Source of the DNA: an uncultured Bacilli bacterium
GTDB lineage: Bacteria > Bacillota_I > Bacilli_A > RF39 > UBA660
DNA: 24,434 nt
Assembly: GCA_947630885.1 (NCBI GenBank)
Contig: CANRJI010000001.1
Span: 1 to 24,434, forward strand
Direction of reading: 5' to 3'
Positions within the stretch are counted from its first letter, which is position 1, and the number at the start of each line of letters is the position of its first letter. A program made the translations under genes and the position numbers. The notes under the pieces are model-generated. The model did no database searches. It had not been told where the DNA came from and was given only the letters and a program-made list of their open reading frames with translations. Shown in pieces: positions 16,290 to 22,134 of this stretch.

Positions 16290-16899
16290 TATAGTGCTTA
16301 ATTTTAATAAGGAATATTATAATTTTTTTGAATGGAATAGGAAAGATAATATTATTAATATTAAAAAAATCCCTTTTTTTATGGTCGATAATGAGACTTT
16401 TTTAACAATGAAATATGATCAGGTTACAGTATCAACAGCCTTTGTTGATATGATTAAAGATAAAACTTTTACTTATTCTAAATATAAAGTAGGTCCTTCT
16501 TGCCTTCTTACTAATGGGAAAGAAGTAATTGGTGTTCTTTTTAATGAAAGGGGAATGCTAGTTAAGAGAAGTTCTCTTCTTTTAGATGAAGAAGATGAGG
16601 TTTTAGAAGAAATGGATAGTGACAGTGTATATAAAATAGACATAGTTAAAATTAAAAAAGTTAAGCCTTCAAATATTAATAGAATGGAAAGAGAAAAGAA
16701 AGAGTTTTTAATTAAGTATATTAATAAAGAGAATAGTGAAATTAATTTAAAATATTTATTTTATGATTACTTTGAAAGAGATGAAGATAATATTAATAGT
16801 ATTAAAGAAATATTAATTAAAGAAATTAAGAATAATTGGAATGAAAAATTTAATAAATTTTATGAGACAGTTAAGATATTTAATAAAATTAAAAGTTAG
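16273..16899 (+). CDS. Conserved-looking hypothetical cytoplasmic protein
   Basis: A 208-aa protein with no family I can name with confidence. The N-terminus (NFIYDIVLNFNKEYYNFFEW, residues 2-21) reads like the opening of uncharacterised Firmicutes proteins. A mixed alpha/beta middle (VTVSTAFVDMIKDKTFTYSK, CLLTNGKEVIGVLFNERGML) leads into a charged helical C-terminal third (about 133-208) rich in Lys, Glu and Asn. No signal peptide or membrane helix is seen. AAAGGAGA lies 8 nt before the ATG, inside the preceding gene, with which it overlaps by 17 nt. A convergent terminator follows. Confidence 0.8.
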   Translation: MNFIYDIVLNFNKEYYNFFEWNRKDNIINIKKIPFFMVDNETFLTMKYDQVTVSTAFVDMIKDKTFTYSKYKVGPSCLLTNGKEVIGVLFNERGMLVKRSSLLLDEEDEVLEEMDSDSVYKIDIVKIKKVKPSNINRMEREKKEFLIKYINKENSEINLKYLFYDYFERDEDNINSIKEILIKEIKNNWNEKFNKFYETVKIFNKIKS

Positions 16900-16932
16900 T
16901 TAGTATTTATAAGAATTGTTTAATATAAAGAG

Positions 16933-16970
16933 ACAAAAAAACAAAATGAATGATTTTGCTTTTTTTGTTT
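16933..16970. terminator. Bidirectional terminator between convergent genes
   Basis: Bases 16933-16947 pair with 16953-16968 (15 bp, one bulged base) around a 5-nt loop. The arms are A-rich and T-rich, so either strand gives a hairpin with a U-tract. It separates the plus-strand gene ending at 16899 from the minus-strand regulator ending at 16972. Confidence 0.75.
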
Positions 16971-16971
16971 G

Positions 16972-17442
16972 CTAATGAAAAATAGATAATTTTCGGATGG
17001 GATTAGTCGTTGGTTTAAGATGATTGCGATACTTTTGAACTTTCTCTAGTAATATTTCAATAGATGTCATATTAGTTATAATAGTTAAACGAAGGTCATC
17101 ATTAACAGATTCATCGTTATGACAGAATTTTTTAAAAAGGCTGGGACTCACACCAATAATGGCTTTAAAGGTTTCGGAAAAGTACTCTAAAGAATAAAAG
17201 CCATTATTTATCGAAACATTGGTATAGGTATGATTTGTCATACGAATTTCTTTTAATGCATTATTAATACGTAAAGTGTTAATGTACTCAAAAATGGTTA
17301 TGCCTATTTCTTTTTTAAATAGTTTCATAAGGTAATATCTATTATAATAAAACTTTTTTGATAGGTCATCAATAGTTATTTTGCTATTTAGATTTAAATC
17401 GATGTAATCTAAAATATCACATACTAATTTATTTGAATACAT
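16972..17442 (-). CDS. Small AraC/XylS-family transcriptional regulator
   Basis: A 156-aa protein whose first ~105 residues are a complete AraC double helix-turn-helix: IDDLSKKFYYNRYYLMKLFK forms the first motif, and NNGFYSLEYFSETFKAIIGV with SPSLFKKF the second. There is no N-terminal effector domain; instead there is a ~50-residue C-terminal tail (DESVNDDLRLTIITNMTSI onward) of unknown role. AGAGGTGA lies 7 nt before the ATG. The gene is divergent from the VirD4-like operon with a 116-bp gap, so that operon is the natural candidate target; this is inference. Confidence 0.9.
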   Translation of the reverse strand: MYSNKLVCDILDYIDLNLNSKITIDDLSKKFYYNRYYLMKLFKKEIGITIFEYINTLRINNALKEIRMTNHTYTNVSINNGFYSLEYFSETFKAIIGVSPSLFKKFCHNDESVNDDLRLTIITNMTSIEILLEKVQKYRNHLKPTTNPIRKLSIFH

Positions 17443-17459
17443 AGCTTGTCACCTCTTAC

Positions 17460-17488
17460 ATTATACACAAAAGATGATATTTTAGCAA
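17460..17488 (-). promoter_or_regulatory. Promoter of the AraC-type regulator
   Basis: On the minus strand, TTGCTA (17483-17488) and a perfect TATAAT (17460-17465) are separated by 17 bp. The predicted transcript begins just before the ribosome binding site. Confidence 0.75.
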
Positions 17489-17558
17489 ATTTAGCCACTA
17501 TTGTTTAAACTATTTTGCTTTTTTAATGATAAATTATTGGTGAAAGGAGAAAAAAAAT

Positions 17559-18932
17559 ATGAAAAAAACAAATTGGTGTACAAAAGAAGAAATGAAAAAA
17601 ATACTTACATCTGTCGATGTAAAAGGGGAAAATGTTAAGGCTGGCATTCCTGTAATGTATGACGATAACTATTTATATGTTAACGATAAAGTTGAACATA
17701 CTTTGGTTATTGGTTCATCTGGTAGTGGGAAAACACAGACAACTATTTTGCCAATGCTTAAACTGGCTATGAAGGCAGGTGAATCGATTGTTCTAAATGA
17801 TGTTAAGGGTGATATTTACAGAATGACCGCCAAAGAGTTGGAAAGGAATGGTTATAAAACAGTAGTTTTAGATATTGAAAATCCTAATTTAGGTAATTCT
17901 TGGAATCCATTTGCTCTTCCTTACAAATTATATAAAGAAGGTATGGTTGACAAAGCAATGGAGCTTCTTGAAAACATTATATACTACTTATTTAATGATC
18001 CTAAAGACAAATCGGCAAATATTGATCCATTCTGGACAAATACTTCAATTGATTATCTTACTGGTATGTCACTATATTTGTTTAGTGTCGCTAAAGAAGA
18101 AGAAATTAATTTAAAAAGTATATATGAACTTGCTATTACGGTATCAGGCTCTGAAGAAAAAGTGATTAAGGAATTTTTATCTAAAGTTGATAAAACGTCA
18201 AGTGTTTACTTTAACATCTATGGAACTTTAAGCACTCCTGTCGAAACGAGAAGTGGTATTATTGCAACTTTAAATAGTAAGATTAGACCTTATGTTTCAC
18301 GTGATAGTCTATCTAACATGATGGGGGCTACAGACTTTGATATAGAAAATATTGGTAATGAAAAGATGGCTATCTTTATTGTAAGTGGTAATACAGAGTA
18401 TAGTGATAATTTAATTCCTTTATTTGTAAATCAGGTTATTGACTGTGTCGATATTTATGGAAAAAGAGAGAAAAAAATTAATGTGTTATTAGATGAATTT
18501 GATTCATTACTTCCAATTAAGAATTTTTCAAAACTAATTAGTTATGCTAAAGGATTAAATATTAGATTTATAGCGGTAATTAAAAGCTATGTCAGTCTAA
18601 TGAATACTTATGGTAAAGATGGTTTAGAAATTATTAAAATGTGTTTTGGTAATGTTATCTATCTATTATCTAATGATATATACACTCTCGAAGAAGTTAG
18701 CAATTTGTGTGGAAATGTAACTGATGAAAAAGGTAATAGCACACCTTTAATATCAACTCAAGAACTTAAAATGATGGATAATTTTGAAGCTATTATTGTA
18801 ATGCCAAGAACTATGCCTTTTAGAACTCATCTTCTTCCTGATTATAAAATTGATTGGGGATTTGAAGACTCTTTGGTCGACATTCCTAAAAGAAAAGAGA
18901 ATGTAATTAATGTATATGATTGCACTAAATAA
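17559..18932 (+). CDS. Orphan VirD4/TraG-like coupling ATPase without membrane anchor
   Basis: A 457-aa P-loop ATPase of the VirD4/TraG coupling-protein group, which normally feeds DNA or protein into type IV secretion. Walker A is GSSGSGKT (52-59) and Walker B NVLLDEFD (308-315). Family hallmarks include VLNDVKGDIYR (78-88), SWNPFALP (114-121), VETRSGI (228-234) and a C-terminal LPDYKIDWG. Unlike typical VirD4/TraG proteins it begins only ~45 residues before the P-loop and lacks the N-terminal transmembrane helices. No relaxase, VirB4, VirB6 or other transfer gene is in the window. GGTGAAAGGAG precedes the ATG. It is followed 23 nt later by an unknown gene, with which it probably forms an operon. 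Codon use looks like that of its neighbours. Confidence 0.88.
   Translation: MKKTNWCTKEEMKKILTSVDVKGENVKAGIPVMYDDNYLYVNDKVEHTLVIGSSGSGKTQTTILPMLKLAMKAGESIVLNDVKGDIYRMTAKELERNGYKTVVLDIENPNLGNSWNPFALPYKLYKEGMVDKAMELLENIIYYLFNDPKDKSANIDPFWTNTSIDYLTGMSLYLFSVAKEEEINLKSIYELAITVSGSEEKVIKEFLSKVDKTSSVYFNIYGTLSTPVETRSGIIATLNSKIRPYVSRDSLSNMMGATDFDIENIGNEKMAIFIVSGNTEYSDNLIPLFVNQVIDCVDIYGKREKKINVLLDEFDSLLPIKNFSKLISYAKGLNIRFIAVIKSYVSLMNTYGKDGLEIIKMCFGNVIYLLSNDIYTLEEVSNLCGNVTDEKGNSTPLISTQELKMMDNFEAIIVMPRTMPFRTHLLPDYKIDWGFEDSLVDIPKRKENVINVYDCTK
18293..18308. promoter_or_regulatory. Degenerate parS-like sequence inside the VirD4-like gene
   Basis: TGTTTCACGTGATAGT matches the consensus parS palindrome TGTTTCACGTGAAACA at 13 of 16 positions, with one perfect half-site and the CACGTG core. 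It lies within coding sequence. ParB is encoded 17.5 kb away. Chance occurrence is possible. Confidence 0.25.
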
Positions 18933-18955
18933 ATTTTTGCTTAACAAGGTGATTT

Positions 18956-19651
18956 ATGAAAAAGAAAAATAATATAATATATGTACCGGTCGATGTCGTT
19001 TACGATGACCCTGATTATGTAGCAAGTTCTTATTTGAATTGTTCTTATGGGCTTGCTCCAGTAGGTTTATTTGTAAGAGACTATCATGCTTGGGAACAGA
19101 ATTTTGCAAATTTTAAAGCAGATATTACGGACATTCCATTTAATTATAGTCCTGATGTATGGAGTCCATACTTTGAAAAAGGAACTTTTAAACATCGTGG
19201 TCAGCAATATAAATGCGTTAAAATCTCAGATAATGATATGTGCTCTATTAATAATGTATTATCCGGCTTTAATATGGAAGCTAAGCAAAAAGAGTTACCC
19301 GCGATTAGGGCTACCGATTTAACAGAACTTACAATTGATAATACAACATACATTTTTCTTAGCAATACTAGCAATATTAATTTAAATGTAATTACTGACT
19401 TATATGTTGTTACAGGTGATGAATCATATACTCCAAGAGAAGCTCTCGAAAGGTTTTTATCATTTGAACTTCCAGTTGGGTATAAAACTTTTGAACTTCT
19501 TCCGGGAGTAGATGCTATTGGATATACGAAAGATACAGAAATTGCTGTACTTCGCTATAGTAATAAGAAAAAAGATGAAAAAATTGCAGAGTTATCGAAA
19601 AAAATTTACGGCAAAAGTAAACCTAAAGTTCGAGTTCTTACAAAGGAATAA
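18956..19651 (+). CDS. Unrecognised soluble protein paired with the VirD4-like ATPase
   Basis: I do not recognise this 231-aa protein. It has no signal peptide or membrane helix. The N-terminal half is aromatic-rich (YDDPDYVASSYLNCSYG, RDYHAWEQNF, YSPDVWSPYFEKG), the middle is beta-rich (LTELTIDNTTYIFLSN, VITDLYVVTGD), and a Lys-rich C-terminal tail (about 205-231) could bind nucleic acid or acidic partners. AAGGTGAT lies 4 nt before the ATG. It starts 23 nt after the ATPase gene and is followed by a terminator, so it is the last gene of a two-gene unit. It could be a substrate, adaptor or regulator of the ATPase; this is inferred only from position. Confidence 0.8.
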   Translation: MKKKNNIIYVPVDVVYDDPDYVASSYLNCSYGLAPVGLFVRDYHAWEQNFANFKADITDIPFNYSPDVWSPYFEKGTFKHRGQQYKCVKISDNDMCSINNVLSGFNMEAKQKELPAIRATDLTELTIDNTTYIFLSNTSNINLNVITDLYVVTGDESYTPREALERFLSFELPVGYKTFELLPGVDAIGYTKDTEIAVLRYSNKKKDEKIAELSKKIYGKSKPKVRVLTKE

Positions 19652-19658
19652 ACTTGAT

Positions 19659-19684
19659 AAAGCATACTAAAACGGTATGCTTTT
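19659..19684 (+). terminator. Intrinsic terminator of the VirD4-like operon
   Basis: AAAGCATAC (19659-19667) pairs with GTATGCTTT (19675-19683) around a 7-nt loop, with a T4 end. Confidence 0.8.
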
Positions 19685-19747
19685 CTATTATAAGTTTTTA
19701 TTTTTATTGAAATTATAATGTGTAATTAAAACTATTAAATAAAGAAA

Positions 19748-19769
19748 AAGACTACTAATTTGTAGTCTT
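19748..19769. repeat. 22-bp palindromic direct repeat, copy 1 (displaced terminator hairpin)
   Basis: AAGACTAC-TAATTT-GTAGTCTT forms an 8-bp stem with a 6-nt loop and is identical at 22/22 positions to 19961-19982. Read on the minus strand it is followed by TTTCTTTATTT, so it has the form of an intrinsic terminator facing away from the foldase gene. I interpret it as one half of a target-site duplication. Confidence 0.8.
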
Positions 19770-19846
19770 CAGACTGTTGACAAACTACATTTTTAGTAAA
19801 AACCAAAATTTGAAAATTCTAAAAGTGGAAGAGAAAGTTAAAAATT

Positions 19847-19888
19847 GAGTGTTATTTGATATTAAAAATTCAAATTCACTCTTTTTTT
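19847..19888 (+). terminator. Plus-strand terminator within the MITE-like element
   Basis: GAGTG (19847-19851) plus ATTTGA (19854-19859) pair with TCAAAT (19870-19875) plus CACTC (19877-19881), with a small internal loop, followed by T7. Confidence 0.65.
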
Positions 19889-19907
19889 AGTACTAAAGTG
19901 GGAGATT

Positions 19908-19957
19908 AAAAAAGCCGATTGACAAAGCCGGTTTGAAAAACCGACTTTGTCAACGGC
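19908..19957 (-). terminator. Strong minus-strand terminator within the MITE-like element
   Basis: GCCG, TTGACAAAG and CGGTTT (19914-19934) pair with AAACCG, CTTTGTCAA and CGGC (19938-19957): 19 bp around a 3-nt loop. On the minus strand it is followed by T6 (19908-19913), so it can stop transcription coming from the foldase gene. Confidence 0.85.
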
Positions 19958-19960
19958 CTG

Positions 19961-19982
19961 AAGACTACTAATTTGTAGTCTT
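19961..19982. repeat. 22-bp palindromic direct repeat, copy 2, adjacent to the foldase stop
   Basis: This is identical to 19748-19769. It begins 8 nt past the foldase stop codon on the minus strand. Its minus-strand downstream flank is CAGGCCG, the MITE end, instead of the T-run that follows copy 1. Confidence 0.8.
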
Positions 19983-19990
19983 AATTTTGT

Positions 19991-21115
19991 CTATTTATAT
20001 TGATCCATATAAACTTCATATTTCTTTTCAAGTGAGGTATCAGAGAACTTTAATCCTGCATCTTTTCTCATTTTATCTAAACTGTTACCATATAGATTCT
20101 TATCATCAGTAAGCTTTTTGTCACCAAGAGTATCTAATATTTCTTTTTTAACATCTTCAAGAGCAGGTTTTTCTTTTTGGTCTATACGATAAACAACGTG
20201 ATAGCCATAAGAAGTTTTAACTGGAGTCTTACTATAACTTCCATTAGAAAGTGCTTTCATTTCATCCATGTATGCTGATTCAAGAGAAGCATTATAAGCT
20301 TTATAACCTAATTCTTCATAAGTTATTCTATCAGCATATTCTTCTTTTACTTCATCAAAACTCTTACCTTCATCTAGTTTAGATATTATTTCTTTAGCTA
20401 AATTTTCAGCTTCGGTTTTTTCTTCGGTAGTTGCGGAACTATCAACTTTAACTAACATATGTTTAGTATTGATATCACCAAATACTTCTTTTTCATAGTA
20501 GTCATTTATTTCGTTATCCGTTACTAAAGATTTAGCATAATCTTTGGAATATTTATCTCTTCGATATTGAAGTTTTAAATATTCAAGGAAGGATGCTTCA
20601 CTTGCAAAACCATAATTAGCTAAAAATTCTTCTTTGGTGTAACCATAATATTGGTCATTAACACTGTAGTAATTTTCGGCTTCACTTTGAACTTCATCAA
20701 TCATCTCATCATTTTCGGGATACTTTTCAGTAAGAATTTTATTATCTATTTTATCAAGTAGAGCTGAGATAGAATAGATAACTTTCATATCTTCATATAA
20801 ATCATCAGCAGTTACGACCATTCCTTCAATTTCAGCGACTGGTTCAGTTCCATCTTCTAACTTAGCAATTCTTTCAGGCCAAATAAGAACGGTAACAAGT
20901 GATGTTATAAGTATACCTCCAACTAAACCATAAATAGCCAAACGATATTTGTCAAAGAAAGCAAAAAATTTAAAAATTGCTTCATCGCTGTTTCTCTTAG
21001 TTTTTGCTTTATTATTATCTTTTCTTTCTTTTACTTTGTTTTTTTCTTTTACTAATTTATTTGTTTTAACTTCTTTTTCTTCTGTCTTTTTTGTATCATT
21101 TTTTTTCTTTGCCAT
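19991..21115 (-). CDS. Membrane-anchored parvulin-type peptidyl-prolyl isomerase (PrsA/SurA-like foldase)
   Basis: A 374-aa extracytoplasmic folding factor. Residues 1-56 are cytoplasmic and extremely Lys-rich, residues 57-79 form one membrane helix (YRLAIYGLVGGILITSLVTVLIW region), and the rest is outside. The region 100-210 resembles a SurA/PrsA N-terminal chaperone domain. A parvulin PPIC domain covers about 215-313, with TKHMLVKVD at its start, AEEIISKLDEGKSFDEV-type helices and SYGYHVVYR at its end. There is no lipobox, unlike classical PrsA, so anchoring is by the helix. ATG at 21115 is chosen because AAAGGAGAAATAAA precedes it; upstream in-frame ATGs have no such site. Its terminator region was invaded by the MITE-like element. 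Confidence 0.88.
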   Translation of the reverse strand: MAKKKNDTKKTEEKEVKTNKLVKEKNKVKERKDNNKAKTKRNSDEAIFKFFAFFDKYRLAIYGLVGGILITSLVTVLIWPERIAKLEDGTEPVAEIEGMVVTADDLYEDMKVIYSISALLDKIDNKILTEKYPENDEMIDEVQSEAENYYSVNDQYYGYTKEEFLANYGFASEASFLEYLKLQYRRDKYSKDYAKSLVTDNEINDYYEKEVFGDINTKHMLVKVDSSATTEEKTEAENLAKEIISKLDEGKSFDEVKEEYADRITYEELGYKAYNASLESAYMDEMKALSNGSYSKTPVKTSYGYHVVYRIDQKEKPALEDVKKEILDTLGDKKLTDDKNLYGNSLDKMRKDAGLKFSDTSLEKKYEVYMDQYK

Positions 21116-21143
21116 TTTATTTCTCCTTTCAATGTACATTAAT

Positions 21144-21172
21144 ATCATAGCAAAATTAAGGAAAAATTACAA
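21144..21172 (-). promoter_or_regulatory. Promoter of the foldase gene
   Basis: On the minus strand TTGTAA (21167-21172) and TATGAT (21144-21149) are separated by 17 bp, with TGC before the -10 (extended -10). Confidence 0.75.
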
Positions 21173-21183
21173 TATTAATTTGT

Positions 21184-21211
21184 AATTATGGGTTATTTAC
21201 CATAATTTTTT
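21184..21211 (+). terminator. Plus-strand terminator-like hairpin 1 upstream of the tiny membrane genes
   Basis: AATTATGG (21184-21191) pairs perfectly with CCATAATT (21200-21207) around an 8-nt loop and runs into T6. No plus-strand gene lies upstream within 1.5 kb. Confidence 0.6.
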
Positions 21212-21235
21212 GGCTTTATATTAGTGATAAATAAT

Positions 21236-21265
21236 AAGGTGGGTAATAAGGCGACACCTTTTTTT
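21236..21265 (+). terminator. Plus-strand terminator-like hairpin 2 upstream of the tiny membrane genes
   Basis: AAGGTG (21236-21241) pairs with CACCTT (21255-21260) around a 13-nt loop, and a T7 run spans 21259-21265. It may be an attenuator in the leader of the next gene. Confidence 0.55.
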
Positions 21266-21313
21266 AGTTTTACCATAAAATATTGTGAATAGAAAAAAAA
21301 GGAGGAATGTATT

Positions 21314-21394
21314 ATGGGTAACTGTGGTTCTTCAGCAGCAATCGTTTTAGTTTTATTCATTCTATTAATAATCATACTAGGCGCTTGGATATAA
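21314..21394 (+). CDS. Tiny membrane protein, YjcZ-like (26 aa)
   Basis: A 26-codon gene for MGNCGSSAAIVLVLFILLII followed by ILGAWI. A short Gly/Ser/Cys head and one hydrophobic helix resemble the tiny membrane proteins of the YjcZ type in Bacilli, where relatives are often associated with sporulation; that link is uncertain here. A perfect AAAAGGAGGAATG ribosome binding site supports expression. It lies 16 nt before a second, similar gene. Confidence 0.75.
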   Translation: MGNCGSSAAIVLVLFILLIIILGAWI

Positions 21395-21410
21395 AAAGGA
21401 GGTGTTAACT

Positions 21411-21524
21411 ATGTCTGGAAATAGTTCTTGTAATGGTTCTACCAATAGTGGGAATGGCTTCTTAATAGTGGTTGTTCTATACATACTACTTGCTATTATA
21501 CTAGGTTCTGCTTTCTTATTCTAA
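21411..21524 (+). CDS. Tiny membrane protein, YjcZ-like (37 aa)
   Basis: A 37-codon gene with a Ser/Asn/Gly-rich head (MSGNSSCNGSTNSGNG) and one hydrophobic helix (FLIVVVLYILLAIILGSAF). Head-helix design, the internal LxxxVVLxILLxIILG pattern and a perfect AAAAGGAGGTG ribosome binding site pair it with the preceding gene as a tandem duplicate that has diverged. A strong terminator follows, so the two form their own transcript. Confidence 0.75.
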   Translation: MSGNSSCNGSTNSGNGFLIVVVLYILLAIILGSAFLF

Positions 21525-21541
21525 AATTTTTTACTTTTGAG

Positions 21542-21566
21542 AAACTATCTTCGGATAGTTTTTTTT
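21542..21566 (+). terminator. Strong terminator after the tiny membrane genes
   Basis: AAACTATC (21542-21549) pairs with GATAGTTT (21554-21561) around a TTCG tetraloop and continues into a long T-run. Confidence 0.92.
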
Positions 21567-21569
21567 GTA

Positions 21570-21603
21570 AAAAGAACTTGCATTTTAAGATACAAGTCCT
21601 TTT
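21570..21603 (-). terminator. Terminator of the HIT gene
   Basis: Bases 21570-21583 pair with 21590-21603 (12 of 14 pairs) around a 6-nt loop. On the minus strand it ends in TTCTTTTTA. It abuts the plus-strand terminator of the convergent unit. Confidence 0.65.
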
Positions 21604-21623
21604 AAATTTAATATAGATTTTCT

Positions 21624-21980
21624 TTATTTTAATTTATTATATACTTCTCCAAGAGATATCTTACTTTCTTCTTTATACTTAGGAATTAAATGTAAATGAT
21701 AGTGCTTTACCTCTTGACCAAGACCATTATTTTGACACATTGAAATACCATCATAATTTAATCTTTCTTTTAATAGTTTAGCAATATCTTTAGCAACTTT
21801 GTATACATGCATAAGGGTATCTTCGTCTATATCAAAAAAATCTTGATAATGCTTTTTAGGGACGATTAGGGTGTGTCCATTGTGATTAGGGTTGACATCT
21901 AAAAAGACTTTGACAATATCATCTTCATATAAGGTATATGAAGGAATTTCATTATTAATTATTTTACAAAATATGTCCAT
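21624..21980 (-). CDS. HIT family hydrolase (Hint/Hit-like)
   Basis: A 118-aa histidine-triad nucleotide hydrolase acting on nucleoside phosphoramidates or related nucleotides. It starts with the typical CKIINNEIPSYTLYEDD and VFLDVNPNHNGHTLIVPK. The triad region is GQEVKHYHLHLIPKY, with HxHxH followed by Leu-Ile. Length is usual (110-140 aa), with a shortened C-terminus. TTGGAGGTAA precedes the ATG. It is a single-gene unit between its own promoter and a convergent terminator pair. Confidence 0.94.
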   Translation of the reverse strand: MDIFCKIINNEIPSYTLYEDDIVKVFLDVNPNHNGHTLIVPKKHYQDFFDIDEDTLMHVYKVAKDIAKLLKERLNYDGISMCQNNGLGQEVKHYHLHLIPKYKEESKISLGEVYNKLK

Positions 21981-21997
21981 TACTTACCTCCAAGAAT

Positions 21998-22006
21998 AGT
22001 ATAACA
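21998..22006 (-). promoter_or_regulatory. Extended -10 promoter of the HIT gene
   Basis: On the minus strand TGT-TATACT (21998-22006) is an extended -10. The -35 region is weak. The predicted leader is only about 11 nt and just accommodates the GGAGG site. Confidence 0.55.
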
Positions 22007-22099
22007 AAAAAGAGAAAATAAATAAATATCTTCTCTAATGAATATCTGCGAATATTCTAATTTTATTATGTAAAATTTGTGGATATTTTATTCAAAATA

Positions 22100-22128
22100 T
22101 TAACTTTTTATGGTTTATTTGATATAAT
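22100..22128 (+). promoter_or_regulatory. Promoter placing transcription start at the nuclease start codon
   Basis: TTAACT (22100-22105) and TATAAT (22123-22128) are 17 bp apart, and TGA precedes the -10. The expected start of transcription (22134-22136) coincides with ATG 22135. Confidence 0.65.
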
Positions 22129-22134
22129 TTAAGT

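Larger units (their letters stand above)
19770..19960. mobile_element. MITE-like 191-bp insertion flanked by a 22-bp target duplication
   Basis: The ends are imperfect inverted repeats, CAGACTGTTGACAAA (19770-19784) and TTTGTCAACGGCCTG (19946-19960), matching at 13 of 15 positions. Both sides are flanked by the same 22-bp sequence, as expected if insertion duplicated its target. There is no coding capacity. Inside are a plus-strand terminator-like hairpin (19847-19888) and a strong minus-strand terminator (19908-19957). The best reading is a non-autonomous element mobilised by a transposase elsewhere. The IS1634/IS1549 group is known for unusually long target duplications, but I cannot assign a family. 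A recombination or replication-slippage origin is the alternative. Confidence 0.6.

Noticed and set aside
17559..19651. Integrated conjugative element
   Set aside because: Only the coupling-type ATPase is present; no relaxase, integrase, VirB4-like ATPase, single-strand binding protein or attachment repeats were found, and base composition matches the surroundings.
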